This document shows, piece after piece, positions 1-9,338 of a stretch of DNA of 64,000 bases (positions are counted from its first letter, which is position 1; each line of letters starts with the position of its first letter). The translations under genes and the position numbers were made by a program. The notes under the pieces are model-generated. The model searched no databases. It saw only the letters and a list, made by a program, of their open reading frames with translations, and was not told where the DNA came from. The DNA is from Enterobacter ludwigii (lineage in GTDB: Bacteria; Pseudomonadota; Gammaproteobacteria; Enterobacterales; Enterobacteriaceae). The stretch is from assembly GCF_001750725.1 (NCBI RefSeq), contig NZ_CP017279.1:1860001-1924000 (forward strand), written 5' to 3'.

Positions 1-507
1 CTGCTCGCCATCAGCATAGGGTTTTCCGGCCTGGTCGAGGCGAAGCACCATGCTGGCTTTACGGCCGCAAAAACAGATGGTTTTAAGTTCAACGAGTTTA
101 TCCGACCACGCAAGTAAATACTGGCTGCCGGCAAAAAGCTCGCCGCGAAAGTCAGTGCGCAGTCCATAGCACAGAACGGGAATATCAAGCTCATCGACAA
201 CCTCTGAAAGCGCATGAACTTGCTCACGCGTCAGAAACTGGCTTTCATCAACCAGAACACAATGGATAGGCTGTGAAGCATGCGCTGCGCGGATATCCTC
301 CAGCAGGTCAGTTTGCGGGTTAAACAGCCTTGCAGGCGATGAGAGGCCTATTCTGGAACTCACCTTCCCTGCACCAAAGCGGTCGTCAATTTCAGCCGTA
401 TAAACAACGGTACGCATCCCACGTTCCTGGTAATTGTATGAGGATTGCAGTAGCGCTGTCGATTTCCCGGCATTCATTGCCGAATAGTAGAAATAAAGTT
501 GTGCCAT
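1..507 (-). CDS. tdk: Thymidine kinase, 3' end outside window
   Basis: Type II thymidine kinase: phosphorylates thymidine and deoxyuridine with ATP in the cytosolic pyrimidine salvage pathway. The first 169 codons are present. The protein begins [20 protein letters not shown], which contains the P-loop, and continues through the VDESQF stretch (Walker B/DESQF) to the first zinc-binding pair CFCGR; the second cysteine pair lies beyond the window. The start is the ATG at 507-505 and the reading frame is open to base 1. It is divergent from hns across a 549-bp spacer, the same arrangement as in E. coli. Sequence agreement with E. coli Tdk is very high over the visible part. Confidence 0.97.
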   Translation of the reverse strand, partial: MAQLYFYYSAMNAGKSTALLQSSYNYQERGMRTVVYTAEIDDRFGAGKVSSRIGLSSPARLFNPQTDLLEDIRAAHASQPIHCVLVDESQFLTREQVHALSEVVDELDIPVLCYGLRTDFRGELFAGSQYLLAWSDKLVELKTICFCGRKASMVLRLDQAGKPYADGEQ

Positions 508-1056
508 TGGCCGTAAAACCCTAATCAATGTGTAATATTACCGATGATTCATTGTACCATATTTTGTCTGGTTATCAGCGATACGACGCACAGACTATGC
601 GGTTCAGCGCGGGGTTTACCGCCGGCGTTTTGCAAAAATAATGCGTTAAAACATGAAGTAAACGCATCCAGCCCAGCCAATATGTTATAGGGTCAGCCAA
701 ACATAACACTTCATTTTATAGTGGAATCATCGTTCATTAAAATTCACTATTTATTAACTATTTCTGCCTTAACATACCCGGTGTAAACTAATACAAAAGG
801 CTGATATTTATCCGCCGCAACTATAATTCCTGAGGCAAATGTCACAAAAAAAAGATGCAATCGACTGCGTTAAGCCACTTTACGTGATAACAAGCGAGAC
901 TGGCGGGTTATGAAATTTAAGTTAGCGTAATTAATAATAGCGGCAATATTCACTATTTTTTGAATTCCTTACATTCCCAGCTATTGCACAACTGAATTTA
1001 TCGCTCTATTATTAGGACAACAAACCACCCCCCATTATAAGTTTGAGATTACTACA
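508..1056. other. tdk-hns intergenic region, 549 bp
   Basis: AT-rich spacer between divergent tdk and hns with no convincing ORF. The hns core promoter sits at 984-1012. The region from about 700 to 980 carries many A/T tracts, the kind of curved DNA expected for the self-regulated hns upstream region. No tdk promoter could be picked out with confidence. Confidence 0.7.
984..1012 (+). promoter_or_regulatory. hns sigma-70 promoter
   Basis: A -35 TTGCAC (984-989) and -10 TATTAT (1007-1012) are separated by 17 bp, placing the start of transcription near 1019 and a leader of about 38 nt. The surrounding bases and the leader closely match the E. coli hns promoter region. Confidence 0.85.
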
Positions 1057-1470
1057 ATGAGCGAAGCACTTAAAATTCTGAACAACATCCGTACTCTTCG
1101 TGCGCAGGCAAGAGAATGTACCCTCGAAACGCTTGAAGAAATGCTGGAAAAATTAGAAGTTGTAGTTAATGAACGTCGCGAAGAAGAAAGCGCTGCTGCT
1201 GCTGAAATCGAAGAGCGTACTCGTAAACTGCAGCAATATCGTGAAATGCTGATTGCTGATGGTATCGATCCAAATGAATTGCTGAACAGCATGGCTGCAG
1301 CTAAAACCGGTACTAAAGCAAAACGCGCTGCTCGTCCTGCTAAATATAGCTATGTTGACGAGAACGGCGAAACTAAAACCTGGACCGGCCAGGGTCGTAC
1401 TCCTGCTGTTATCAAGAAAGCAATGGACGAGCAAGGTAAACAGCTGGATGACTTCCTGATCAAGGATTAA
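1057..1470 (+). CDS. hns: Nucleoid-associated protein H-NS
   Basis: Global silencer that binds curved AT-rich DNA, including transferred DNA such as the Rhs toxin tip in this window. 137 aa, the normal length. The N-terminal 1-65 is the helical coiled-coil dimerisation region, followed by a charged Ala/Lys linker (about 80-93) and the C-terminal DNA-binding domain with the AT-hook-like loop TWTGQGRTP at about 109-117. Within the dimerisation region residues 48-62 are identical or nearly so to E. coli; differences fall mainly in the linker and C-terminal tail. Preceded by its own promoter and followed by an intrinsic terminator, so monocistronic. Confidence 0.98.
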   Translation: MSEALKILNNIRTLRAQARECTLETLEEMLEKLEVVVNERREEESAAAAEIEERTRKLQQYREMLIADGIDPNELLNSMAAAKTGTKAKRAARPAKYSYVDENGETKTWTGQGRTPAVIKKAMDEQGKQLDDFLIKD

Positions 1471-1490
1471 TCATCTCGCTTCCAGAAAAA

Positions 1491-1515
1491 TCCCGCGTAA
1501 TGCGGGATTTTTTTT
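1491..1515 (+). terminator. hns intrinsic terminator
   Basis: Stem TCCCGC/GCGGGA around loop GTAAT-type bases (1491-1507) followed by a run of T to 1515, 20 bp after the hns stop. Confidence 0.85.
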
Positions 1516-1620
1516 ACCCGCAATTTACCGCAAACATCCCCTTACACTCTGTCATAAAGCGTTATTTGGCTATTTAGCTTGCCTTACAATCGGACGTGAT
1601 GACGGTGTGTTATGGGCATA

Positions 1621-1650
1621 AAAAAACCGGTGGGCAGAGCCTCACCGGTT
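1621..1650 (-). terminator. galU intrinsic terminator
   Basis: Read on the minus strand, an 8-bp stem AACCGGTG/CACCGGTT (1650-1625) runs into a T tract (1626-1621). It lies 21 bp past the galU stop. Confidence 0.85.
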
Positions 1651-1670
1651 CAGATCAAATGAAGCCTGAG

Positions 1671-2579
1671 TTATTTCTTAATACCCGCGCTCTCTTTGAG
1701 CCAGGCTTTAAATTCTTCACCGAGCGTATTGTGGCGAATGCCATATTCTACAAACGCCTGCATATAACCGAGCTTATTACCGCAGTCATGGCTCTTACCT
1801 TTCATATGGTAAGCTTCAACGGTCTCTTTCTCGATCAGCATATCAATGGCATCGGTAAGCTGGATTTCATCACCCGCTCCTGGAGGCGTTTTCGCCAGCA
1901 GAGGCCAGATTTCAGCACTCAGGACATAACGACCTACAACCGCCAGATTAGAAGGCGCTACGTCGGCCTTAGGCTTCTCAACCACGCCAATCATCGGCAC
2001 GCTCTCACCCGGTTCAAGGTTAACGCCTTTGCAGTCAACAACACCGTAAGCGGTAACGTCATCCACAGGTTCAACCATGATCTGGCTGCTGCCTGTTTCA
2101 TCGAAGCGTTTGATCATCTCAGCAAGATTGTCCTGAGAAAGATCTGATTCATATTCGTCCAGAATAACGTCAGGCAGGATCACCGCAACAGGCTCATCAC
2201 CTACAACGGGATGCGCACACATGACTGCGTGACCCAGACCTTTAGCCAGACCCTGACGCACCTGCATAATGGTGACGTGTGGCGGGCAAATAGACTGAAC
2301 TTCTTCCAGCAGCTGGCGCTTAACACGTTTTTCCAGCATGGCTTCGAGTTCAAAACTTGTATCGAAATGGTTTTCGATAGAGTTTTTTGATGAATGTGTA
2401 ACCAGCACAATTTCAGTAATGCCGGCCGCGATACATTCGTTAACGACATACTGAATTAATGGCTTATCAACCAGAGGCAGCATCTCTTTAGGAATCGCCT
2501 TAGTTGCTGGTAACATCCTGGTCCCCAATCCCGCTACCGGGATGACGGCCTTTCTGACTTTCGAATTTAGGGCAGCCAT
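1671..2579 (-). CDS. galU: UTP-glucose-1-phosphate uridylyltransferase
   Basis: Makes UDP-glucose from UTP and glucose-1-phosphate, the precursor for LPS core, trehalose, capsule and galactose metabolism; a possible sugar donor for the two glycosyltransferases of the lipid operon in this window. 302 aa, full length for GalU. The nucleotidyltransferase signature [19 protein letters not shown] is at residues 17-36, and the VEKP motif of the sugar-binding region at about 200. Starts at the ATG at 2579 with GGAG upstream, and ends in an intrinsic terminator. Near-identical to E. coli over most of its length. Confidence 0.97.
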   Translation of the reverse strand: MAALNSKVRKAVIPVAGLGTRMLPATKAIPKEMLPLVDKPLIQYVVNECIAAGITEIVLVTHSSKNSIENHFDTSFELEAMLEKRVKRQLLEEVQSICPPHVTIMQVRQGLAKGLGHAVMCAHPVVGDEPVAVILPDVILDEYESDLSQDNLAEMIKRFDETGSSQIMVEPVDDVTAYGVVDCKGVNLEPGESVPMIGVVEKPKADVAPSNLAVVGRYVLSAEIWPLLAKTPPGAGDEIQLTDAIDMLIEKETVEAYHMKGKSHDCGNKLGYMQAFVEYGIRHNTLGEEFKAWLKESAGIKK

Positions 2580-2779
2580 TCAAATTCTCCTGAGCTGTTC
2601 AAGTTTTGAACTTTTATGCAATAAATAACGCGTTAAGTATATCAGCCTCATCCCGCAGTCCGGGTCTGAAAAGAACGCGTTGCCGATCAATTAGGACAAA
2701 TACGCATGATTCCGGGCAGCGATAGTAGCACTCCCCATAAATCACAGGTAAAGCAATCTTAAAATTAAGATCCAACTGC

Positions 2780-3793
2780 TTATTCCGTGGACAACATTAA
2801 GCGTAGCCGTCCCCCGGCACCCCAAATTTGGCACTGCCAGGAGGAACAGCGATGGCTAATTTGATTAAGATAAGCCGTACCCAATGTTCCAAGCGGGACA
2901 CCGTTACTGACCTGAATATGATGTTCCCCGGTATTCAGCGAGGCATTAAGCCCCGCGGAAACGAGGATAAGATTTTTCAAACCGCTGTGGTAATAACCTA
3001 CCAACAGCGGAAACTGTCCGGGTAAATTGGCCTGACGGAAAAGCTGGTTTACCTGTTTGAGTAAACTGCCTAACTCGGGAAGCCGCTGTCCCTGATGGGA
3101 GAGTTGTTCCTGCAGCAACCCGTTAAATAGCGCACGAAGTAATAACGCGGCTAATACACCATTATCCCCTGCCCGGGTGACATCAAGACAATAAAATGCA
3201 AGGTCCGAATCCGATAATGGCGCAATATCGAGCACCAGCCCTGGCTGGTCAGCGGCCACCAGCTGGCGATAATTCACACGACAGTGAGAAATATTTTGTT
3301 GCACCGGCGGTTGAAGTTCTTGCAACAGTTTCGCCGCCGCAGGGGGATTACTCACTAAGGCGTCCCAGTCCTGGAAAAGGCGTTCCTCTTCCTCAACCCG
3401 GGAATTAAACATATTGGGATAAAGACAGGCTAAGACGGTTTCACGAAGTCGGTTAAGATCTTTAACCGGTTTAAGCAGAATATCCTGAACCCCCAGACGC
3501 AAGGCTTTGGCTATATCCGCCATGTTCTCTGTGGCGGAAATCACCAGTATCGGCATCTGGTTGGCTTCATTGCGCAGATGTTCGACCAGCTTCAGTCCAT
3601 TCATCCGTGGCATCTCAAGGTCACAAATCATCAGATCAGGCGTGATATTGACCATTTTTTCCAGCGCGTCGATGCCATCGTCAGCCAGTGAAGTGTTTGC
3701 CCCCAGTGATGATAACCACGAATCCAGTAGCGATCGGAAAACGGGCTCGTCTTCAACAATCAAAATGTGTTTTCCGGCCAATGGCTTCGTCAT
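2780..3793 (-). CDS. rssB: RpoS adaptor / response regulator RssB
   Basis: Adaptor delivering sigma-S to ClpXP for degradation. 337 aa. The receiver domain (about 9-125) has the acidic pocket VEDE, the phosphoacceptor D58 in ICDLEMP, and the conserved K in LLKPV (about residue 108). The C-terminal 200 residues are the PP2C-like, catalytically inactive effector domain. rssA lies directly upstream on the same strand, as in E. coli, with a 91-bp gap that may hold a separate rssB promoter. Confidence 0.96.
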   Translation of the reverse strand: MTKPLAGKHILIVEDEPVFRSLLDSWLSSLGANTSLADDGIDALEKMVNITPDLMICDLEMPRMNGLKLVEHLRNEANQMPILVISATENMADIAKALRLGVQDILLKPVKDLNRLRETVLACLYPNMFNSRVEEEERLFQDWDALVSNPPAAAKLLQELQPPVQQNISHCRVNYRQLVAADQPGLVLDIAPLSDSDLAFYCLDVTRAGDNGVLAALLLRALFNGLLQEQLSHQGQRLPELGSLLKQVNQLFRQANLPGQFPLLVGYYHSGLKNLILVSAGLNASLNTGEHHIQVSNGVPLGTLGTAYLNQISHRCSSWQCQIWGAGGRLRLMLSTE

Positions 3794-3884
3794 GGTTCCT
3801 CCCCTGGCTGACAGTAACTACATAGTGGCATGCTATCGGCACTGTCGCCTGTCAGATTTTGCTGAAGTAGTCAAAAAAAGGTGC

Positions 3885-4787
3885 TTAACGTGCTGTTCGC
3901 ACAAAAGGCAGCAACTCATCTATTTTCTTTTCGACGGCTAACGAGCCCGCTGCGATGGCGGCCTCAGCCCGATGGAAATCAAGGGTAGAAATTTGCGGAC
4001 AATACGGCTGAAGCAGAATATCCGGCGGGTCGCCAGCCATGCGGTTGCGCTTGAGGCGGTTCTCCAGGACCTGGATTGAGGTCGTCATAATTTCAATCGC
4101 CGTGGGTGCCGTTACCGCACGCCGGGCGGCCATCCGCCCGAGACGTCCGCGCAGACGCTCATGCCAGGCCAGTTTTTCGCCCTCGGCATCTTCACTCTGA
4201 AGATTGACTGGCATCAGGTCTTGTTGCATCAGATGAGCGTCGTGCTGTAAATCCACAGCAATAACGATATCGGCACCCATAGCGCGGGTCAGGGAAATGG
4301 GGACCGGGTTAACAACACCTCCGTCGACAAGCCAGTAACCGTTGTGTGGAACAGGGGCCATTAAGCCCGGCATGCTGCAGGACGCGCGAACGGCAAGATG
4401 GATATCCCCTTCGGTAAGCCAGAGTTCGCGGCCGGTACTGAGGTTCGTCGCAACGGCACCGAAGGGTAACTGACAATGACTGAAGTCATCGAGAGGCATA
4501 ATCTGACGGAACTGGTTAAAGACCCGTTCACCGCGCAGCAACCCACCGCGCTGCCACGAGAGATCCATCAGGCGCAATACGTCCCAGTAACTGAAGGAGC
4601 GTACCCAGGTTTCAAGTTCCGGAAGCTTTCCACACGCGTATGCGGACCCCACAAGCGATCCGATTGAACACCCTGCAACAATATCAACGTCAATGCCCAT
4701 CTGCTTTAAGGCATTTATCACGCCGATGTGCGACCATCCCCGGGCTGCACCTGAGCCCAGCGCCAGTCCAATTTTAACCTTTCTCAT
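3885..4787 (-). CDS. rssA: Patatin-like phospholipase family protein RssA
   Basis: Patatin-family serine hydrolase of unknown physiological substrate. Glycine-rich oxyanion motif GSGAARG at the N-terminus, nucleophile elbow GCSIG and the catalytic Asp in VDGG complete the Ser-Asp dyad. The start chosen is the ATG at 4787 (protein begins MRKVKIGLALG), 300 aa, which matches the E. coli protein (301 aa); a longer frame reaches an ATG at 4829 but adds 14 residues with no family support. It is divergent from ychJ and precedes rssB. Confidence 0.94.
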   Translation of the reverse strand: MRKVKIGLALGSGAARGWSHIGVINALKQMGIDVDIVAGCSIGSLVGSAYACGKLPELETWVRSFSYWDVLRLMDLSWQRGGLLRGERVFNQFRQIMPLDDFSHCQLPFGAVATNLSTGRELWLTEGDIHLAVRASCSMPGLMAPVPHNGYWLVDGGVVNPVPISLTRAMGADIVIAVDLQHDAHLMQQDLMPVNLQSEDAEGEKLAWHERLRGRLGRMAARRAVTAPTAIEIMTTSIQVLENRLKRNRMAGDPPDILLQPYCPQISTLDFHRAEAAIAAGSLAVEKKIDELLPFVRTAR

Positions 4788-4901
4788 TAGCCCTGTTTTA
4801 CGTCCCCTGGATTCCTGACATAGCATCAACGCAACTGCTCAGTTAACATGGTGCTACCCGAAGCGTTTAACGCCCTTATTTTTTGTTCCAGGAAGAGAAT
4901 C

Positions 4902-5360
4902 GTGTCTCAACTCTGCCCTTGTGGTAGCGCTCTGGAGTATAGCCTATGTTGTCAGCGATATCTGTCTGGCGATCAGGTTGCACCAGACCCGTCACACCTC
5001 ATGCGTTCACGGTATACTGCTTTTGTGATCAAAGACGCAGACTACCTGATTAAAACCTGGCACCCATCCTGCCACGCTGCCGATTTCAGACAGGATATTG
5101 AAGCCGGGTTTGCTAATACCCAATGGCTCGGCCTTACCGTCTATGAATCGTCAACGGGAAGTGATGCTGATGAAGGTTATGTCAGCTTCGTTGCCCGCTT
5201 TATCGAACGCAATAAGCCCGGTGCCATTATCGAACGTTCCCGGTTCTTAAAGGAAAGCGGGCAATGGTATTATATTGACGGAACGCGCCCACAGTTTGGT
5301 CGTAACGATCCCTGCCCTTGTGGTTCAGGTAAAAAATTTAAAAAGTGTTGCGGGCAGTAA
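4902..5360 (+). CDS. ychJ: YchJ, double SEC-C motif protein
   Basis: Small cytosolic protein of unknown function with zinc-binding SEC-C-type cysteine motifs at both ends: [13 protein letters not shown] at residues 5-17 and [13 protein letters not shown] at the extreme C-terminus. The middle is the YchJ/NTF2-like domain. The start is taken at GTG 4902 with GGAAGAGA upstream, giving 152 aa, equal to E. coli YchJ; an ATG at 4848 would add 18 unsupported residues. Confidence 0.93.
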   Translation: MSQLCPCGSALEYSLCCQRYLSGDQVAPDPSHLMRSRYTAFVIKDADYLIKTWHPSCHAADFRQDIEAGFANTQWLGLTVYESSTGSDADEGYVSFVARFIERNKPGAIIERSRFLKESGQWYYIDGTRPQFGRNDPCPCGSGKKFKKCCGQ

Positions 5361-5408
5361 TGCCTGACAACCCAGACTTCGCAAATACTCAAACAGGATT
5401 TCCCGGCG

Positions 5409-6251
5409 ATGCAATCACTACAACGTAAAGTTCTGCGCACCATCTGTCCCGATCAAAAAGGGCTGATCGCACGAATTACCAACATTTGTTACAAGCATGA
5501 ACTGAATATCGTGCAGAACAACGAGTTCGTTGACCACCGTACCGGACGCTTCTTTATGCGTACCGAACTCGAAGGGATTTTCAACGACACCACCCTGCTT
5601 GCCGATCTCGACAGCGCGCTGCCTGAAGGCTCCGTGCGTGAACTGACCCCCGCTGGCCGTCGTCGCGTTGTTATTCTTGTGACGAAAGAAGCCCACTGTC
5701 TTGGCGATCTGTTGATGAAAGCAAACTACGGTGGCCTTGATGTTGAAATCGCTGCCGTTATCGGTAACCACGAGACGCTGCGCACGCTGGTTGAACGTTT
5801 TGATATTCCGTTTGAGCTGGTCAGCCATGAAGGCCATACCCGTGAAGAACATGACAACCTGATGGCCAATGCTATCGAAGCGCATAACCCGGATTACGTG
5901 GTACTGGCGAAATACATGCGTGTGCTGACCCCATCCTTCGTGGCGCGTTTCCCGAACAAGATCATCAACATCCATCACTCATTCCTGCCAGCCTTTATCG
6001 GTGCACGTCCTTATCACCAGGCGTACGAACGCGGTGTGAAAATCATCGGCGCCACCGCGCACTACGTGAATGACAACCTGGACGAAGGCCCAATCATTAT
6101 GCAGGACGTGATTCACGTGGATCACACCTATACCGCAGAAGATATGATGCGCGCCGGGCGTGACGTAGAGAAGAACGTACTCAGTCGTGCGCTCTATCAG
6201 GTGCTGGCGCAACGTGTGTTCGTTTACGGTAACAGAACGATTATTCTTTAA
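5409..6251 (+). CDS. purU: Formyltetrahydrofolate deformylase
   Basis: Hydrolyses 10-formyl-THF to formate and THF, feeding formate to PurT and balancing one-carbon pools. 280 aa, the standard length. The N-terminal ACT domain (about 8-85, sensing Met/Gly) precedes the formyltransferase-like hydrolase domain with the catalytic Asn/His in INIHHSFLPAF and the Asp in NDNLDEGP. Nearly identical to E. coli PurU. Forty-eight bp after ychJ; a weak long-loop hairpin with T-rich tail lies at 6266-6319. Confidence 0.97.
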   Translation: MQSLQRKVLRTICPDQKGLIARITNICYKHELNIVQNNEFVDHRTGRFFMRTELEGIFNDTTLLADLDSALPEGSVRELTPAGRRRVVILVTKEAHCLGDLLMKANYGGLDVEIAAVIGNHETLRTLVERFDIPFELVSHEGHTREEHDNLMANAIEAHNPDYVVLAKYMRVLTPSFVARFPNKIINIHHSFLPAFIGARPYHQAYERGVKIIGATAHYVNDNLDEGPIIMQDVIHVDHTYTAEDMMRAGRDVEKNVLSRALYQVLAQRVFVYGNRTIIL

Positions 6252-6332
6252 TCGACAAGAAAATGAACTGGTTAGCTTTACAGCTTAACGCGTAAAATTC
6301 AGGCAACCAGTTTATTTTTATTGTGGTAACGC

Positions 6333-6360
6333 TTTACAGGGGCGTCTCATTTGATATGAT
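6333..6360 (+). promoter_or_regulatory. tRNA-Tyr operon promoter (stringent type)
   Basis: -35 TTTACA (6333-6338), 16-bp spacer, -10 TATGAT (6355-6360), followed by the GC-rich discriminator GCGCCCC. This is the arrangement of the E. coli tyrT promoter, which is strong and shut down by ppGpp. Transcription should start near 6367. Confidence 0.85.
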
Positions 6361-6408
6361 GCGCCCCGCTTCCAGCAGGAAGCAGGCCAGTAAATAGCAT
6401 TACCCCGT

Positions 6409-6493
<85 letters not shown>

Positions 6494-6528
6494 TCTCTCA
6501 GCATTACCTCAAAATTTGAATTACCCCT

Positions 6529-6613
<85 letters not shown>

Positions 6614-6674
6614 TCATCTCAAAGCCAATCCAGTGATGTTTTTCAAACGATGTGTCATGCATAGCAACAGACGA

Positions 6675-7118
6675 TCACATCGGTGGCAACCGGCGCTTCA
6701 CCGGTGAACTTTTCACGATCGACGTATTACACTGAGCATGTTCCGCCAGACCATCAAGCAACGCATCCAGTTGCTCAATCGACCGCACAACCAGCCTGAT
6801 AACAAAGCAGTCTTCACCGGTGACTTTATCGCTCTCAATACATTCCGGCATGGCCTGAATGTACTTATCTACCTTTTGCAGCAACCCCGGTAAAGGACGA
6901 ACCCGCACCAGCGCCTGCAACGTATACCCCAACGCCGTCAGATTGACGCGAGCGCCATACCCTTCAATCACCCCGCGCTCTTCCAGTCTTTTCAGACGCT
7001 CTGCTGTACTGGGAGATGTCAGTCCAATACGTCCGCTGAGTACCTTTAGCGACATGCGCGCATCCTCAACCAGACAGGCCAGGATTTGGCGATCGATATC
7101 ATCGAGAAGGTTTTCCAT
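6675..7118 (-). CDS. Lrp/AsnC-family transcriptional regulator
   Basis: 147-aa regulator with an N-terminal winged helix-turn-helix (about 5-65: DDIDRQILACLVEDARMSL, then SPSTAERLKRLEERGVI) and a C-terminal RAM/ligand-binding domain including the GEDCFVIRLV strand. This family senses amino acids or related small molecules. Divergent from the EamA-family exporter at 7226 with a 107-bp shared spacer, so it most likely controls that gene and itself. Not part of the E. coli K-12 order at this locus. Confidence 0.9.
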   Translation of the reverse strand: MENLLDDIDRQILACLVEDARMSLKVLSGRIGLTSPSTAERLKRLEERGVIEGYGARVNLTALGYTLQALVRVRPLPGLLQKVDKYIQAMPECIESDKVTGEDCFVIRLVVRSIEQLDALLDGLAEHAQCNTSIVKSSPVKRRLPPM

Positions 7119-7225
7119 CGTTTTTACCTAATTTAAAAAAGCCATCACTGTCTTTCACCTTATAACAGCCATGTTATTCCCGACAGCGGTATTCGACAAT
7201 ATCGTCATTAATCAGGAGGTGAACA

Positions 7226-8122
7226 ATGGGTGATGTACAAAAAGGCGTCTGGCAGATGAGCCTGGCGATGTTAATTTCCGGCTCGATTGGCGCGTTTGTT
7301 CTGCTTTCCGGCCTGCCGGTGACGGAAGTGGTTTTCTGGCGATGCCTGATCGGGGCGATGGCCCTTTTTATTTTCATCCGAATAAGTCGAAAACCATTTA
7401 GTCCGCTCACCCGTGTCACGCTACTGCTGGCAATTCTGGGCGGTGTTGCGTTAGTGGTGAACTGGTTGCTGCTGTTCGCGGCTTATGAACGTATTTCAAT
7501 CGGCCTTTCTACCGTGGTCTATAACACTCAGCCGTTTATGCTGGTGTTGATGGGGATGTTTTTAGGAGAACGCGTGAGCCTGGTGAAATGGGGTTGGCTC
7601 GTTCTCGCCTTTGGCGGCGTGATCATCCTGCTCTCCAGTGAGCTGAATGGCGCACAGGGCAAAGGCTGGCTCGCAGGAATCGGTCTGGCGATGGGGGCCG
7701 CTTTCTTCTACGCACTGACAGCCATAATCGCCCGCAGACTGAAATCAGTTGCGCCCCAGCATATCGCCTTTATTCAGGTACTGACCGGCGTGGTCATGCT
7801 GTTGCCCTTCGCCCACCAGCCGGCATTTTCAGCTGATTTCCCCTGGCCGATTTTACTGACGTTAGGTGTCGTCCATACCGGGATCATGTATCAGTTGCTG
7901 TATAGCGCGATCCAGAAGCTCCCGACGCCCGTTACCGGTTCTCTGTCTTTTATCTATCCCGTGGTGGCCATAATTGTCGATAACGTGGTGTTCGGACACT
8001 CGCTGAATATTACGCAACTGGCAGGTGGTGCATTGATACTGTTTGCGGCGGCAGGTAATAACCTGGGCTGGGGCGAGAAAAAACCCCGCGAGTGCGGGGT
8101 TGGGATCAAATCAGCAAATTAG
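7226..8122 (+). CDS. EamA/DMT-family inner-membrane transporter
   Basis: 298 aa with about ten predicted membrane segments arranged as two EamA repeats (about 8-135 and 145-280), the drug/metabolite transporter fold, often an exporter of amino acids or metabolites. The start has a strong AGGAGGTG site at the ideal distance. Divergent from an Lrp-type regulator, suggesting an amino-acid-responsive efflux pair; the substrate cannot be read from sequence. The last 14 or so codons (from about 8078) lie over the intrinsic terminator of the convergent lipid operon, so its C-terminal tail (WGEKKPRECGVGIKSAN) is probably shaped by the terminator sequence. Confidence 0.9.
   Translation: MGDVQKGVWQMSLAMLISGSIGAFVLLSGLPVTEVVFWRCLIGAMALFIFIRISRKPFSPLTRVTLLLAILGGVALVVNWLLLFAAYERISIGLSTVVYNTQPFMLVLMGMFLGERVSLVKWGWLVLAFGGVIILLSSELNGAQGKGWLAGIGLAMGAAFFYALTAIIARRLKSVAPQHIAFIQVLTGVVMLLPFAHQPAFSADFPWPILLTLGVVHTGIMYQLLYSAIQKLPTPVTGSLSFIYPVVAIIVDNVVFGHSLNITQLAGGALILFAAAGNNLGWGEKKPRECGVGIKSAN
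8078..8101 (-). terminator. Intrinsic terminator of the 11-gene lipid operon
   Basis: On the minus strand an 8-bp perfect stem AACCCCGC/GCGGGGTT with a 4-base loop (8101-8082) runs into six T (8083-8078). It is 38 bp past the stop of the last operon gene and lies inside the coding 3' end of the convergent transporter gene. There is no T tract on the plus strand, so it acts for the minus strand. Confidence 0.85.
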
Positions 8123-8139
8123 CGTCTGGGGCGAACAGA

Positions 8140-9330
8140 CTAATCCTTGCGGATTAACGTGAGGAGATGTTCACGAGCCTGTTCAAGTTGCCTGAGTCCG
8201 CCGCGCAGCCAGATACCTTTTCTGAAAAACTCGACCCGGGCAGCATGATCGAACTGATCGTAGTCAACCGGGTACACCAGAGCCGGGATCCCTTTTTGAA
8301 TACAGTGCCACATAATCCCCGCCCCGCCGTGGTGTATCACGACATCGTAACGAGATAACCAGGCATCATAATCAACCCAATGCATACGTAAGAAATTCCC
8401 TGCCCGTTCACATTCCGCACTTTCCAGGCTGCCATCCGTGAAATGGAACACCCAGTCTGGCATCGTTTTCGCCAGAGCTGTTGCCGCTTTCGCTACGTCA
8501 TCTTTATGCCAGTCCAGATGTGTACCCAGCGTAATCAGGACATGCCGCTTTCCTTCAATGAAGGTCGGTTTCTCTCCATCTGCAGGCGGTGTGTACAGCG
8601 CAGGTCCAATAAAGGCTACCGATTCAGGCCAGGTCCGCTCAAATTCCATCTCTTTTTCGCCCAGAGCGAGAATGTGCGAGGGTGAATATGCCGTTTCACT
8701 GCCGTCAGGCCGATATAGCCGGGTTATGCCCGTCTGACGAATCACACCGCGAAAAAACCAAAAAACAAGACTCTTGAACAACCTGACTTTTTTCCTGTGG
8801 AGCAGGTGGCTTATCCGTTCCCACGCGGTGATGGCCGGCATCAGCCCACCACAATAAGCGGGTGGGCCGTCCGGTGCTTCAAGAACGCAGGGCGACGGCA
8901 AGCTACTCCACCAGAGAACATTCATCCGGGTACAGACAGGCCCCACGACGGGAAGTGTAAAGTCGGCGATGGCCAAATCCGGCACGCCTTCCCGATGCCA
9001 CGCCCTCTCCAGTTCGTCAGCAAAACCCTTAAGCAGGCCTACGACTGAACGAAACTGACGATAAAGCCTCACAGGATGCGTCTTGACGGCATATTTTGGA
9101 TTGGCGATAGACACTAACGGTGTATCGAAATCGCCGTCAAGAATAAGCCCTTGCAGTCCGGACGCCGCAATCCGCGCGCTGGCACCGCGAGTACTGATAA
9201 TCCGGACCTGATAATGCGCTGAAAGCGCCCTCCCCATTGCCAGCACGGGATGCAAATGTCCGGAAAATGGCGGGGCCAACAAATCAATTCGCGTGACGTT
9301 GTCAGGAATCAGATCAAACAAGCGTTGCAT
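8140..9330 (-). CDS. UGT-like (GT1) glycosyltransferase, lipid operon gene 11
   Basis: GT-B glycosyltransferase of the UDP-glucuronosyl/CrtX-like type. The N-terminal acceptor-domain motif LLAPPFSGHLHPVLAMG and the C-terminal nucleotide-sugar (PSPG-like) motif VIHHGGAGIMWHCIQKGIPA followed by DYDQFDHAARV are both intact. The start is uncertain: the ATG at 9330 lies 8 bp after the preceding stop and is preferred (396 aa); ATG 9372 would add 14 residues and overlap the previous gene, and the frame is open further up. Such enzymes often glycosylate hydrophobic alcohols, so it may decorate the lipid made by the operon. Last gene before the terminator. Confidence 0.85.
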   Translation of the reverse strand: MQRLFDLIPDNVTRIDLLAPPFSGHLHPVLAMGRALSAHYQVRIISTRGASARIAASGLQGLILDGDFDTPLVSIANPKYAVKTHPVRLYRQFRSVVGLLKGFADELERAWHREGVPDLAIADFTLPVVGPVCTRMNVLWWSSLPSPCVLEAPDGPPAYCGGLMPAITAWERISHLLHRKKVRLFKSLVFWFFRGVIRQTGITRLYRPDGSETAYSPSHILALGEKEMEFERTWPESVAFIGPALYTPPADGEKPTFIEGKRHVLITLGTHLDWHKDDVAKAATALAKTMPDWVFHFTDGSLESAECERAGNFLRMHWVDYDAWLSRYDVVIHHGGAGIMWHCIQKGIPALVYPVDYDQFDHAARVEFFRKGIWLRGGLRQLEQAREHLLTLIRKD

Positions 9331-9338
9331 ATCAGACT

